The notes under the pieces: generated by a model
Database searches by the model: none
What the model was told of the DNA's origin: nothing
What the model saw: only the letters and a program-made list of their open reading frames with translations
Program-made: the position numbers and the translations under genes
Assembly: GCF_004153225.1 (NCBI RefSeq)
Contig: NZ_SEMB01000008.1
Span: forward strand, 1-64,000
Length of the DNA: 64,000 nucleotides
Direction of reading: 5' to 3'
From: Sporolactobacillus sp. THM7-7
Lineage (GTDB): Bacteria > Bacillota > Bacilli > Bacillales > Sporolactobacillaceae
Part shown: in pieces, positions 1-9,815 of the stretch
Position numbering within the stretch: position 1 is the stretch's first letter
Layout: each line of letters begins with the position of its first letter

Positions 1-359
1 TGCAAGGTCTGCAAGGTTTTTTTCCGGAAAAGCCCGGAAAATCGTTTCTTTTCCTTGCCTATCTATTCGACAAAAAGGCGTATAAATCCTGCCGTATCAA
101 CGTTTTTTGTATGTTCAGCAAACCCTATCTAAAAGGTAAAACTTTCGGGATTTCAAAAAAAAGTTGATGAGATGTCGCATTAGAGCTTCGCCGCCTCCTG
201 TTTTTCGCGGCTTTTACAGGGATATGGCACTAAGCATCCTGAGCAGGAAAAATGAATGGCGCAGAACCTACAAAACCGGGACAAGGTTCGCTATAATGAA
301 ACAATAAAAAGAGACCGTCGCTCGCGGGCGGACCTTAATCGGGAGAAGGTTGGGGAGAT
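1..359. other. intergenic region before the VanZ gene
   Basis: No reading frame with a credible start is visible. The only promoter-like element is a TATAAT hexamer at 292-297 on the plus strand, without a convincing -35 box at 16-18 bp, about 60 bp ahead of the first gene. The two GGGAG/GGGGAG stretches at 341-357 are its ribosome binding region. Any upstream gene lies outside the window. Confidence 0.5.
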
Positions 360-899
360 ATGCTAAGAAATCGTAAAGCTTTCTGGATTTGGGTAGCGCT
401 GATCGTGTTGATGGTGGCCATGATATACAGGGGGTCGGCGATGCCGTACTCCGAGCAGGATCTGAAACCCTTCCTGCAGGCCCATTTTACCTGGACTCCG
501 GAGACGCTACCGCACATTGACTTTATGTATGACGGGGAGCTGATTACTTCTCAGGATCCGTACGCTTTTGTAGAGTTTGTCATTCGTAAAGCCAGTCACG
601 TGTTCGAGTATTTTGTGCTCACATTCATGCTGATTAATTTGTTCATGACGACTGTCCTTCCGCGGCTTCTTTCTTATCTGTGCGGTCCGGCGGTGGCTCT
701 GAATTACGCCATGTTTGATGAATGGCATCAGACATTCATCCCGGGTAGAACCGGCCACTTAGTAGACGCATTCACGTTTGATCTGGCAGGGATGGTTACG
801 GCCGTCGCCGTCATTATGCTTCTTGATCTCTACTATCGATGGCTGTATACGGGAGGAAGTGGGAAGAAACGTAAAAGTGAGGCTGAATATCACGGTTAA
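360..899 (+). CDS. VanZ-family membrane protein
   Basis: A 179-residue integral membrane protein of the VanZ-like family. Hydrophobic segments lie near residues 8-25, 75-95, 98-115 and 140-160. The family signature is clear: the RKASHVFEYF segment in the middle, then DEWHQTFIPGR and the GHLVDAFTFDLAG stretch, where the D-E-x-H-Q and F-x-P-G-R residues are the conserved ones. VanZ relatives are linked to teicoplanin resistance in VanA operons, but most chromosomal copies have no known substrate, so a resistance role should not be assumed. It starts at an ATG behind GGGGAG and is a single-gene unit. Confidence is high for the family and low for function. Confidence 0.88.
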   Translation: MLRNRKAFWIWVALIVLMVAMIYRGSAMPYSEQDLKPFLQAHFTWTPETLPHIDFMYDGELITSQDPYAFVEFVIRKASHVFEYFVLTFMLINLFMTTVLPRLLSYLCGPAVALNYAMFDEWHQTFIPGRTGHLVDAFTFDLAGMVTAVAVIMLLDLYYRWLYTGGSGKKRKSEAEYHG

Positions 900-913
900 G
901 GTCGGAATATGAT

Positions 914-940
914 TAAAATTATGATCATTCCGGCCGATAT
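914..940 (+). promoter_or_regulatory. sigma-D promoter of the first chemoreceptor
   Basis: TAAA at 914-917, a 15-bp spacer and GCCGATAT at 933-940 match the B. subtilis sigma-D consensus exactly. The next plus-strand gene is a chemoreceptor, the class of gene sigma-D normally drives. Transcription should start near 949, giving a leader of about 285 nt before the coding region. Confidence 0.85.
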
Positions 941-1233
941 ACATAATGAAACGGATTTTTTTCTAGGAAGAAGATTCGAAGAAGGCAAATGAAGCGGAAA
1001 TCAGAAGAAGGCTCACGCAGTTCATTTTTATTCCAATGTCTTTGTCCGCTTATGACGTAATCAAGGCAGAGGGTGGCGTGTGCGGAATCGGGAGGCGCCG
1101 TGTCAATAATGGCGGCTCCGTATTTGCTGGCTTTCTGATAGGTATTTTGTATCAGGCATAATGGACCGCTGATATGAAAGATTCCGGCATGTTTATGACT
1201 GGCTGCCGTTAATAAATAAAGGGTGTGGTGTGG
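941..1233 (+). other. long untranslated leader of the chemoreceptor mRNA
   Basis: About 290 nt between the sigma-D promoter and the chemoreceptor start. No known riboswitch core was recognised, in particular no GACGCAAAGCC motif of the c-di-GMP-I class. A minus-strand frame is open through most of it but has no recognisable protein similarity or ribosome site. The stretch may hold a regulatory leader or the remains of a lost gene. Confidence 0.45.
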
Positions 1234-3387
1234 TTGAAAGAGGAAAAGCATTTGTATGAGGGGAAGTCGGGTGAAAATACGGAGTCGGCCGATGGGTCCT
1301 CCTTTAAACATTTGGGAAAAAGGATCGGCGGCGGCGCAGCGCGTCCTTTTGTGAAACTGGGCAGATTTATCAATCGGTCGCCGCTTGGAAAGTATATGCC
1401 GGGCCGGTTATTGAAAAACGCCAGCCTGAGGAAGCAGCTTTTGATCCCTTTTATCACGACAACCGTTATTGTCGGCCTCGTCGGAGCGGCAGTCAGTTAT
1501 GTTCATGGTTCGAACATGACGAAAGAGGCCTTGACTCAATCCACGATGGCGCAGCTGCGGCATGTTAATACGAACTTTGAGACGTATTTTGACGACGCGC
1601 AGTCGGTCGTCCGCCAGTTTACTGGAAGCGGGATACTGTCGAATCCTTATAAGAATGAAAAACAAATCAATGAGTCTTTTCAAAATGTGTTGAACGCTAA
1701 TACGAAATACCAGGCCCTCACTTTTGGCCTGCCGGATGGATATGCGATTCGAGCGCCTATTTATTTTTTCGGAAAAGGATATGATGTGACAAAAGAGAAT
1801 TGGTACACGCTCGGTGCCCAATATACAGGCAAATCGATCTGGACGAGTCCGTATGTAGACGTATTAACCAAGTCGAATGTAGTCAGCGTCGCGCAGGCGG
1901 TGATGAGCAATGGAAAGGTCGAGGGGGTTGTCAAGCTCGATCTTTTCATACAGTCGATTATGAACCAGGTGAAAAACACGAAGTTCGGGGATACGGGCTA
2001 TGCGGCTTTGCTCGATTCAGGCGGTACATATATTGCTTCACGGAATAGCAATGATCTGGGGAAAAATGCATCCAAGCAATCTTTTTATAAGAAGATCCGG
2101 AAATCGGGAGACAGCGGGTTCTTCTATGCCAGGATGAACGGGCAGAATAAACTGATCTGCTATGTAACGAACCAGACGACGGGCTGGAAACTTCTCGGAG
2201 TGATTGATCCGGGTGAATTTTCACATGAAGCCAATATGATCGCACTCCCGTCGATAGTCACCGTCCTGGTTATTTTGGCTGTTGCGATACTGCTAATGTT
2301 TTTCCTGCTTAAAAATGTGGTTGGGCGGCTGAGGTCCATTCAGCATGCGGCAAGACGTGTGGAGGAGGGAGATCTAACCGTTTCCCTCCCGGTGGAAGGA
2401 GAAGATGAGCTTGCGGACTTGACGGCAAGCATCAACCAGATGGCCAAAATAAACCGGGAAGCGTTTATCAGAATTAAAGCTGTCTCCCATAAAATTACCG
2501 AGGCATCGCAGACACTTGTTGCAAGCAGCGAAGAAAACGCGGCATCGGCAAATGAAATCAGTTCGACCGTCAGTGAGATCGCCAAAGGGGCATCCAGTCA
2601 GACACAGGCGATCGACGAGAACCAATCGGCCCTTGAATCGTTGGTCGATGAGATTAAAAGGATCGATGCAAAGAGCAAGGATGTCCTTCACGGGGCGGAT
2701 CAAATGAATGAGACGTCCCGGAGCGGCGAAGGGGCTGTCCGGAACCTGCATGAACAGTCAAGGGCTTCGGCGGAAACGACGAAGCGGATTGTCCAGGCAG
2801 TGGCTGTACTGGAGAAGCACGCGAAAAATATCAATCAAATCATCGAAGTGCTGGACAGTATTGCTCGGCGGACGAATCTGCTGTCGCTGAACGCGAGCAT
2901 TGAAGCGGCTCATGCCGGCGAACACGGCAAGGGATTTGCCGTTGTTGCCGCTGAAATCCGCAAGCTCGCGCAGCAGACCAATCATTCCTTGAATGAAGTC
3001 ACCGAGACGGTCAACGCGATGAATGAAGAAATGAAGCACGCCGCCGAGTGGGCCAAGAAGACAGGACAAACGGTACAGGACCAGGAAGCGGCGGTAAATG
3101 AAACGAATCGGGCCTTCAATGAAATCGACCGGACGATCTCGGCGAACGTGCGAGGCATTCAGGCTATAGCAGATGCGATTCGTCACACGGAATCGCATAT
3201 CGAACAAATTAATCAGGGATCCCGGACGATCGCGTCGACAAGTGAGGAAACGGCGGCCAGCACCGAGGAGGTCAGCGCTTCCGTTGAAGAGCAGACGGCG
3301 TCGATGGAAGAATTGAATCGGCTCGCCGGGGATTTGGACAGTCAGGCAAAGACGCTGATGGAGGCGATCAGGCGGTATACTATTTAG
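1234..3387 (+). CDS. methyl-accepting chemotaxis protein with periplasm-facing dCache sensor
   Basis: A transmembrane chemoreceptor of about 717 residues. A basic N-terminal extension of about 65 residues precedes TM1 (about 70-92). The extracellular part (about 93-335) reads as a double Cache domain, including a W-Y and S-P-Y-V-D pattern. TM2 is near 338-360 and a HAMP linker follows to about 413. The signalling hairpin tip is near 543-570 ([20 protein letters not shown], then the GKGFAVVA segment). Glutamate/glutamine-rich methylation helices flank it. It signals to CheA/CheW; the ligand cannot be read from sequence. The TTG at 1234 is preferred because AAAGGGTG lies 8 nt upstream; GTG at 1225 or TTG at 1252 are alternatives. 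The unusually long cytoplasmic N-terminus is the odd feature. Confidence 0.95.
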   Translation: MKEEKHLYEGKSGENTESADGSSFKHLGKRIGGGAARPFVKLGRFINRSPLGKYMPGRLLKNASLRKQLLIPFITTTVIVGLVGAAVSYVHGSNMTKEALTQSTMAQLRHVNTNFETYFDDAQSVVRQFTGSGILSNPYKNEKQINESFQNVLNANTKYQALTFGLPDGYAIRAPIYFFGKGYDVTKENWYTLGAQYTGKSIWTSPYVDVLTKSNVVSVAQAVMSNGKVEGVVKLDLFIQSIMNQVKNTKFGDTGYAALLDSGGTYIASRNSNDLGKNASKQSFYKKIRKSGDSGFFYARMNGQNKLICYVTNQTTGWKLLGVIDPGEFSHEANMIALPSIVTVLVILAVAILLMFFLLKNVVGRLRSIQHAARRVEEGDLTVSLPVEGEDELADLTASINQMAKINREAFIRIKAVSHKITEASQTLVASSEENAASANEISSTVSEIAKGASSQTQAIDENQSALESLVDEIKRIDAKSKDVLHGADQMNETSRSGEGAVRNLHEQSRASAETTKRIVQAVAVLEKHAKNINQIIEVLDSIARRTNLLSLNASIEAAHAGEHGKGFAVVAAEIRKLAQQTNHSLNEVTETVNAMNEEMKHAAEWAKKTGQTVQDQEAAVNETNRAFNEIDRTISANVRGIQAIADAIRHTESHIEQINQGSRTIASTSEETAASTEEVSASVEEQTASMEELNRLAGDLDSQAKTLMEAIRRYTI

Positions 3388-3462
3388 CTGTGTCCGGGTT
3401 TATTTTGTCAGGGATGGAACATAGGCTTAGACGATGAAAATTTGTGGAAAGTAGGTCAATTC

Positions 3463-4794
3463 ATGGCAGACAGAAAAAAAGAGGACACGAAACAGAGCGG
3501 AGAAGAAGTATTGAAGAAACGGTTCGTCGGACTGAAAGTAAAGATATTGCTGCCTTTTTTGTTACTGCTGATTTTATCGAATGTCCTGACGGAGCTGTTT
3601 GACAGCTTTATAAGCACTTTTAATTGGGGCAGAGGACTATTTGTTCTCTCGATGATTCTCGAACTGGTTGTGGTTGTGGGCATGGCATTCATCATTTTTC
3701 AAATTCTGACGAGAACAATCACTAAGCGGATTTTTTCGATCCAGCATGTAGTGAAAGGCATGTCCGAAGGTGATTTGACGGCCGGCGTTACGGTTCACAG
3801 TAACGATGAAATCGGCCATCTGGAACATCACGTACGGCAAATGATGAGCAGCTATCGGATGACTCTGGGACATATTTCCAAAGTTGCGGATCGTGTTAAT
3901 GACGCCTCTCAGACGCTGGTGGCGACGGTCGAGGAAAATACAGCTTCGGCGAGCGAAATATCATCAACGATGTCGGAGATCGCGGCGGGCACGTCCAATG
4001 AATCCGAGCTGATGAAGAAAAATGAGGAAGCGGCCGATCTTTTGTCGAAGCGCATGGACCACATTCAGGAGCAGACTGGGAAGATGCGGCGCTATGCGGG
4101 TAAACTAGGCCAATCGGCGGCGCAAGGGCGGCAATCCATTGCCGATCTCCAGAACGAGGCGAAAACATCTGAGGATTTGATCTCGAGTATCGTCGCGGCG
4201 ATTAATCACCTGAATGAACATTCGAAGAATATCGGCAGTATAGTTGGGACGATATCGGAGATTGCCGGTCAGACGAATCTGCTGGCGCTGAATGCTTCAA
4301 TCGAGGCGGCTCGGGCCGGAGAACAGGGCAAAGGCTTTGCCGTGGTTGCCGAAGAGATTCGCAAATTGTCCGATCAGACAGATGGCGCGTTAAACGAGGT
4401 GTCCGGGCTGATCGAACGGATATTGAAGGGGACCCGCGAGGCCGTGGATCTGGCGAATAAGACGAATCAAATGCTGTCCGGCCAGCACGAGGTTGTCGGA
4501 ACAACGAAGCAGGCCTTCGAAAATATTGCCGAGGCCGTCGATTCCAATAACAAATATATAGAACGGATTTCCGAATCTGTGGAAGAGATGCTGAAGCAGA
4601 ATGCCATCGTTAAGAAAAATATTACCGAGATTACGGCGATCGGCGAAGAGACGGCGGCCGGAACCGAGGAAGCGACGGCGTCGATCGAAGAGCAGACGGC
4701 GTCGATGGAACAACTGACTAAATTAGCTACAACACTCCATCACTCGGCGAGTGAAGTCGATCAGGCCGTCTCAAGGTATAAAGTGAAGGATTAA
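3463..4794 (+). CDS. methyl-accepting chemotaxis protein lacking an extracellular domain
   Basis: A 443-residue chemoreceptor. Two hydrophobic helices (about 26-44 and 57-79) are joined by only some dozen residues, so there is no external sensor domain; input must come from the membrane, the HAMP region or partner receptors. HAMP spans about 80-135. The signalling tip is near 266-290 ([20 protein letters not shown], then [14 protein letters not shown]), and glutamate-rich methylation helices occur on both sides. The ATG at 3463 is chosen because GGAAAGTAGG ends 7 nt before it; an in-frame TTG at 3442 lacks a ribosome site. It lies 75 bp downstream of the first receptor on the same strand and is probably co-transcribed from the sigma-D promoter. 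Confidence 0.94.
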   Translation: MADRKKEDTKQSGEEVLKKRFVGLKVKILLPFLLLLILSNVLTELFDSFISTFNWGRGLFVLSMILELVVVVGMAFIIFQILTRTITKRIFSIQHVVKGMSEGDLTAGVTVHSNDEIGHLEHHVRQMMSSYRMTLGHISKVADRVNDASQTLVATVEENTASASEISSTMSEIAAGTSNESELMKKNEEAADLLSKRMDHIQEQTGKMRRYAGKLGQSAAQGRQSIADLQNEAKTSEDLISSIVAAINHLNEHSKNIGSIVGTISEIAGQTNLLALNASIEAARAGEQGKGFAVVAEEIRKLSDQTDGALNEVSGLIERILKGTREAVDLANKTNQMLSGQHEVVGTTKQAFENIAEAVDSNNKYIERISESVEEMLKQNAIVKKNITEITAIGEETAAGTEEATASIEEQTASMEQLTKLATTLHHSASEVDQAVSRYKVKD

Positions 4795-4846
4795 GTGAAA
4801 ATCCTCCGACAGGTACCGTATGGAGAGTGCACCTGGGCATATCGTT

Positions 4847-4895
4847 GTGAAAGGGCCCGATGATTGAAATGGATCATCGGGCCCTTTTCACGTTT
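4847..4895. terminator. bidirectional terminator between chemoreceptor and GbsR-type gene
   Basis: Inverted repeat GTGAAAGGGCCCGATGATT / GGATCATCGGGCCCTTTTCAC, about 18 paired positions with a short loop, followed by CGTTTTT. It sits between two convergent genes and has A- and T-rich flanks, so it can end both transcripts. Confidence 0.9.
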
Positions 4896-5432
4896 TTATC
4901 GCTTATGCTGTTCAGGTAAATGTTGAAATACTTCGTCGCTTTCAAAAAATTCAATGAGACGGCTGATCCAATTGAAAAAGTCAAGACGCCGCTCGGACTC
5001 TTTAATGTATGACTTGACAAGCCGTTTCTCTTTTTCGGAAAGATGGTCTTGTTCGAATAAGCAGGTCAGCTCGCTGTGTATCCGTTTCTCCGACTTTCGA
5101 TTCTTTCTTGCCGTCCGGCTCCATGCCGCTGAGAAGAGAGAGATAAAGATCTGGTAGTAGTCATGTTCCACGTCGTACAGATCTTGCCGGATTCCTTTAA
5201 CAAATACCTTTTCTGCAAGGCCGAGTTCTGTTAACTCTCGGACTGCCTGACTCATTCGCGTTTTGCTCATCCCGGTAGCCTCGGAGAGTTCGGACAGAGT
5301 CATCGGGTGTCGATTCATATAGATGATTCCGAGCACCCTGCCTAATGTCGAAGATAATCCAAATGTCTTCATGTCATCGACGATTTGTTCAATGAAATGT
5401 TCTTGTATTTTTTGTAGCTGCTGATTTTCCAC
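4896..5432 (-). CDS. gbsR: GbsR/MarR-family transcriptional regulator
   Basis: A 178-residue winged-helix protein of the GbsR branch of MarR regulators; B. subtilis GbsR has about 180 residues. The reading head is at about residues 25-85: MTLSELSEATGMSKTRMSQA followed by VRELTELGLAEKV. The C-terminal half is helical and carries the VKGIRQDLYDVE and YYQIFISLF stretches typical of the family. GbsR and its paralogue OpcR repress choline/glycine-betaine uptake genes in B. subtilis, and here the gene is divergent from an OpuC transporter. The GTG at 5432 is chosen because GAAAGGAAG lies about 9 nt upstream; the longer frame from 5474 has no ribosome site. Whether it is GbsR or OpcR in function is not decided by sequence. 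Confidence 0.85.
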   Translation of the reverse strand: MENQQLQKIQEHFIEQIVDDMKTFGLSSTLGRVLGIIYMNRHPMTLSELSEATGMSKTRMSQAVRELTELGLAEKVFVKGIRQDLYDVEHDYYQIFISLFSAAWSRTARKNRKSEKRIHSELTCLFEQDHLSEKEKRLVKSYIKESERRLDFFNWISRLIEFFESDEVFQHLPEQHKR

Positions 5433-6301
5433 AACGCCAGTCTTCCTTTCCGCAATCGTCTTTCTGCATCTCAACTTACCATAATAGGATGCCGTTTCAA
5501 AGTTTTTCTTTATCCACCGTATAAGATCTTATCAGAAAATAAGGTAAAAGAAAGCACTCCATCTTTTTTCCCAGCTTCGATACTTGACTTTACCTGAAAA
5601 TATATCAAGAAATGACGGTATTTCTAAGGAACCGCCAGCTAATGAGGCTGTTTGGGTGGATAACACAATCATTTCGTGAAATATGTACAGTATATAAACT
5701 TTATCTTTTACAAATTTTATATTAGCATTAAAGTATAGATGATGCGACCTTTGCACAGATCGTTAAACGTCCGTTTGGATGGATCTCTTTCTATAGGAGG
5801 AGAAACTCGCCTTTTTCCTCTGAAAACGCAGATGATCAGAAAGGCGGTTTTTGATGACACTTTTTTCGCACCATTCCCGATGAGATTGCTTTATTTTCGA
5901 CCCCTATCTTTAGCTAAGACGGGCACATGCCCCCTGTGTCCGGCCTCTATAAAAAAAGACCATTCATCTCTTTCTTTCTGTTATTCTTCATATGTTCACT
6001 GGTCTGAGAAGGCGTTGTTTATTTATTTCCAATCATACGAGGCGCGAACGATTCAAAACGGCAACGAAGGTTCAGCAGTCAGAAACTGGCTTCGTCAGGT
6101 TTTTTGCAACCCGCTTTAATGAGCAGTTGGGCAGGGCAGCCAATTAAAGCCGGGTGAGGGGAACGAAGACCCGGCTGCCCCAGAGGCTGAGCCTCGTCGC
6201 GTTTTCTTTATCAGAAGAATCGTTTGGACAGCAGAAGTCTGACGGTATTTTTTCCAATTTCAAAGAGCTTGATTTAAATTGTGCGACTGGAGGCGCTTTT
6301 A
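5433..6301. other. long divergent intergenic region between gbsR and opuC
   Basis: 869 bp without a credible gene. A perfect 12-bp palindrome lies close to gbsR (5521-5532). Around 6130-6195 there are GC-rich inverted repeats: AGCCGGGT (6148-6155) with ACCCGGCT (6169-6176), then GAGGCTGAGCCTC (6183-6195). These could fold in an opuC leader. A 16-mer at 6088-6103 recurs at 39023-39038. The plus-strand frame at 5739-6119 resembles no protein and lacks a ribosome site. No clear sigma-A promoter for opuC was found. Confidence 0.5.
5521..5532. promoter_or_regulatory. palindrome upstream of gbsR, candidate operator
   Basis: ATAAGATCTTAT is a perfect 12-bp palindrome about 90 bp upstream of the gbsR start, in the divergent region facing opuC. 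MarR-type regulators bind palindromes of this kind, but no experimental GbsR consensus was matched, so assignment to GbsR rests only on position. Confidence 0.3.
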
Positions 6302-7447
6302 TTGCTAAGACTGGAACATGTCTCAAAAATGTATAAAGGTAAGAAAAAAGCGGTAAAAAACGTTTCACTCGACATCGACAAAGGAGAATTTATCTGCCTG
6401 ATCGGTCCGAGCGGATGCGGGAAAACCACGACATTGAAGATGATCAATCGGTTAATCGAGCCTTCCGACGGGGCGATCTATATTAATGGCGAAAATATTA
6501 TGGATAAGGATCCGATTGAGTTAAGAAGAGCCATTGGTTATGTGATTCAGCAAATCGGATTATTTCCCCATATGACGATCGCGGAAAATATTACGCTTGT
6601 CCCGAAGCTGTTAAAGTGGAGGCCGCGGGATCGAAAAAATCGCGCCGAGGAGCTGCTGCGGCTCGTGCGGATGGGGCCGGAATATTTGGACCGCTATCCT
6701 CACGAGTTGAGCGGAGGTCAGCAGCAGCGTATTGGTGTGTTGAGAGCGCTGGCAGCCAATCCGCCGCTGATTTTGATGGATGAACCGTTCGGGGCGCTGG
6801 ACCCGATCACCAGGGACTCGCTGCAGGAAGAAATCAAAAATCTTCAGCGGACACTGGGCAAGACCATCGTCTTTGTGACCCACGATATGGACGAAGCTAT
6901 CAAACTGGCCGACCGGGTGGTTCTTTTGAAGGACGGAGAAATCGTACAAGTCGGCTCGCCGGATGAGATTCTTCGTCATCCGGCCAATCCATTTGTAGAG
7001 GCGTTTATCGGAAAAGAACGTCTGATTCAGGCCGGACCGTCGCTTACGCGGGTTGAGGAAATCATGAATCCTCACCCGGTGACCATTACAGAAGAAAAAT
7101 CTTTATCTGAAGCGGTCGCTTTAATGCGTGCCAGGCGGGTGGATACATTGCTTGTTGTGGATAAAAAGAGAAAACTCAAAGGTTATGTCGATATCGAAAC
7201 CATTGATCAAGTCCGGGGACAGGCTTCGTTTATTCGCGAAGCCGTTATAACGGACCTCGATACTGTCGAAAAGGGGACGCTCATACGAGATACAGTCCGC
7301 AGAATTCTGAAAAGGGGCGTCAAATATGTGCCGGTCGTCGATCGTACTCATCATTTAGCGGGCATCGTGACGCGGGCTTCGCTTGTAGATATCGTTTATG
7401 ACAGTATCTGGGGAGAAGAGGAGATCCTGGCAGAAAGTCAGCATTAG
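6302..7447 (+). CDS. opuCA: glycine betaine/carnitine/choline ABC transporter ATP-binding protein
   Basis: The ATPase of an osmoprotectant importer, 381 residues. Walker A is GPSGCGKTT at about residue 37, the Q-loop region reads GYVIQQIGLFPHMT, the signature is LSGGQQQRIGVLRALA and Walker B is LILMDEPFGALDP, followed by the H-loop VTHDMDEA. Two CBS domains fill about residues 250-375 (the IMNPHPVTITE and RILKRGVKYVPVVD stretches); in OpuA/OpuC systems such domains sense ionic strength. The TTG at 6302 gives MLRLEHVSKMYKG, which matches OpuCA N-termini, and TGGAGG lies 8 nt upstream; the GTG at 6281 would add seven unmatched residues. It is the first gene of a four-gene operon. Confidence 0.96.
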   Translation: MLRLEHVSKMYKGKKKAVKNVSLDIDKGEFICLIGPSGCGKTTTLKMINRLIEPSDGAIYINGENIMDKDPIELRRAIGYVIQQIGLFPHMTIAENITLVPKLLKWRPRDRKNRAEELLRLVRMGPEYLDRYPHELSGGQQQRIGVLRALAANPPLILMDEPFGALDPITRDSLQEEIKNLQRTLGKTIVFVTHDMDEAIKLADRVVLLKDGEIVQVGSPDEILRHPANPFVEAFIGKERLIQAGPSLTRVEEIMNPHPVTITEEKSLSEAVALMRARRVDTLLVVDKKRKLKGYVDIETIDQVRGQASFIREAVITDLDTVEKGTLIRDTVRRILKRGVKYVPVVDRTHHLAGIVTRASLVDIVYDSIWGEEEILAESQH

Positions 7448-7461
7448 GAGGTACGGGCAAT

Positions 7462-8121
7462 ATGAACGGATTTATTGAATTTCTGAAGAGCAATGGGTTA
7501 GAGCTTCTGGATAAAACGTGGGAACATTTTTATCTATCATTGATCGCCGTTATACTCGGAATCCTCGTCGCCATTCCCCTTGGCATTTTTTTAACCCGTC
7601 TGAAAAAAGGAACCGGCGTGATTATCGCTGTGGTCAATGTGATCCAAACGTTGCCGAGTCTAGCCGTTCTCGCTTTTTTTATCCCGTTTCTTGGTATCGG
7701 CAAGCTGCCCGCGGTCGTCGCGCTGTTTTTCTATTCGGTTTTGCCGATTCTGAGGAATACGTATACCGGTATTAAAGGCGTCAGCTCAAGTTTGCTTGAG
7801 TCGGGAAGAGGAGCAGGTATGACCGGACTGGAAAGCATTCGGCTTGTGGAGCTTCCGCTGGCTGTTCCTGTGATTATGGCCGGCATTCGAACGTCTTCCG
7901 TCTATTTGATCGGCTGGGCCACACTCGCGTCTTTCATAGGCGGAGGGGGGTTGGGTGATTTTATTTTTACCGGACTCTACTTATACCAGCCCGAGTATAT
8001 TATCGCGGGCGCTGTGCCCGCCACTCTGCTTGCTGTCCTCACCGACTATATTTTTGCGATAATCCAGAGAAAAGTGACACCTGAAGGCATAAAAGAACGA
8101 AAGGAGCAGCGTGAAGCGTAA
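7462..8121 (+). CDS. opuCB: osmoprotectant ABC transporter permease (first)
   Basis: A 219-residue inner-membrane permease with five to six hydrophobic segments. It carries the cytoplasmic EAA-like loop of binding-protein-dependent permeases near residues 110-130, in the LLESGRGAGMTGLESIRLVE segment, which contacts the ATPase. It starts at ATG behind AGGAGG, 14 bp after opuCA. It shares extended identity with the other permease of the operon (the VVNVIQTLPSLAVLA and YSVLPILRNTYTG segments), as expected of a heterodimeric channel. Confidence 0.95.
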   Translation: MNGFIEFLKSNGLELLDKTWEHFYLSLIAVILGILVAIPLGIFLTRLKKGTGVIIAVVNVIQTLPSLAVLAFFIPFLGIGKLPAVVALFFYSVLPILRNTYTGIKGVSSSLLESGRGAGMTGLESIRLVELPLAVPVIMAGIRTSSVYLIGWATLASFIGGGGLGDFIFTGLYLYQPEYIIAGAVPATLLAVLTDYIFAIIQRKVTPEGIKERKEQREA

Positions 8122-9039
<918 letters not shown>

Positions 9040-9054
9040 AGGGGGTATGTGTTT

Positions 9055-9723
9055 ATGGATGTCCTTCACCAGTTATGGATGTATTACAATCAGAACGGCT
9101 CGTATGTTCTGGAGGAATTGTTCCGGCATTTCTTAATGTCCGCCTACGGTGTCCTGTTCGCGGCTGTCGTCGCTATCCCGCTTGGCATCTTTCTAGCCAG
9201 ATATCGCGGGTTAAGCAAATGGGTGTTTTCAGTAGTAAACGTGATTCAAACGATACCGGCGTTGGCGATGCTGGCTGTACTCATGCTTGTGATGGGTCTG
9301 GGACCGACGACCGTCATTACCGCGCTGTTTCTCTACTCCTTGCTGCCGATTCTGCGAAATACTTATGTAGGCATCATCAGCATTGAGCGGGCCTATCTGG
9401 AATCCGGTAAAGCGATGGGGATGACGAAATTCCAGATTCTGCGCATGGTCGAATGGCCGCTGTCGCTTTCGGTTATCATGGCCGGGCTTCGCACCGCGCT
9501 GGTTGTTGCGATCGGCGTGACGGCCATCGGCACATTCGTCGGCGCAGGCGGACTGGGAGATATCATCGTTCGGGGTACCAATGCGTCCGACGGGACCGCC
9601 ATTATTCTGGCAGGAGCGATTCCGACCGCATTAATGGCGGTCCTGGCCGATCTTCTGCTTGGATGGCTGGAAAGATGGCTGACCCCTGTTCAGTCGGGGG
9701 CATCTATTCGCGAGAATTTATAA
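9055..9723 (+). CDS. opuCD: osmoprotectant ABC transporter permease (second)
   Basis: A 222-residue permease paralogous to opuCB, with the same VVNVIQTIPALAMLA and YSLLPILRNTYVG segments and the EAA-like loop at LESGKAMGMTKFQILRMVEW. The ATG at 9055 is chosen because GGGGG lies 9 nt upstream; the GTG at 9049 would leave only 3 nt. It completes the ATPase-permease-binding protein-permease operon, which matches the B. subtilis opuC order. Confidence 0.95.
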   Translation: MDVLHQLWMYYNQNGSYVLEELFRHFLMSAYGVLFAAVVAIPLGIFLARYRGLSKWVFSVVNVIQTIPALAMLAVLMLVMGLGPTTVITALFLYSLLPILRNTYVGIISIERAYLESGKAMGMTKFQILRMVEWPLSLSVIMAGLRTALVVAIGVTAIGTFVGAGGLGDIIVRGTNASDGTAIILAGAIPTALMAVLADLLLGWLERWLTPVQSGASIRENL

Positions 9724-9733
9724 CGATCGTTAT

Positions 9734-9790
9734 GAAAAGCCTGGTGACAGACATCGAGTATGTCCATGTCCGCGCCAGGCTTTTCTTTAT
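9734..9790. terminator. terminator between opuCD and the M29 aminopeptidase
   Basis: GAAAAGCCTGG (9734-9744) pairs with CCAGGCTTTTC (9775-9785), followed by TTTATT. The genes on either side are convergent, and the A-rich 5' arm lets the structure act on both strands. Confidence 0.85.
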
Positions 9791-9815
9791 TATTGTTAAA
9801 TGTCGATAAAACGTC

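Noticed and set aside
925-1311. 128-codon minus-strand frame opposite the chemoreceptor leader
   Set aside because: No ribosome site, no family resemblance, and it begins inside the chemoreceptor gene on the other strand. It could be a relic but cannot be supported.
5739-6119. 126-codon plus-strand open frame upstream of opuC
   Set aside because: No ribosome site, no recognisable domain, and it runs through repeat-like and hairpin sequence; treated as intergenic.
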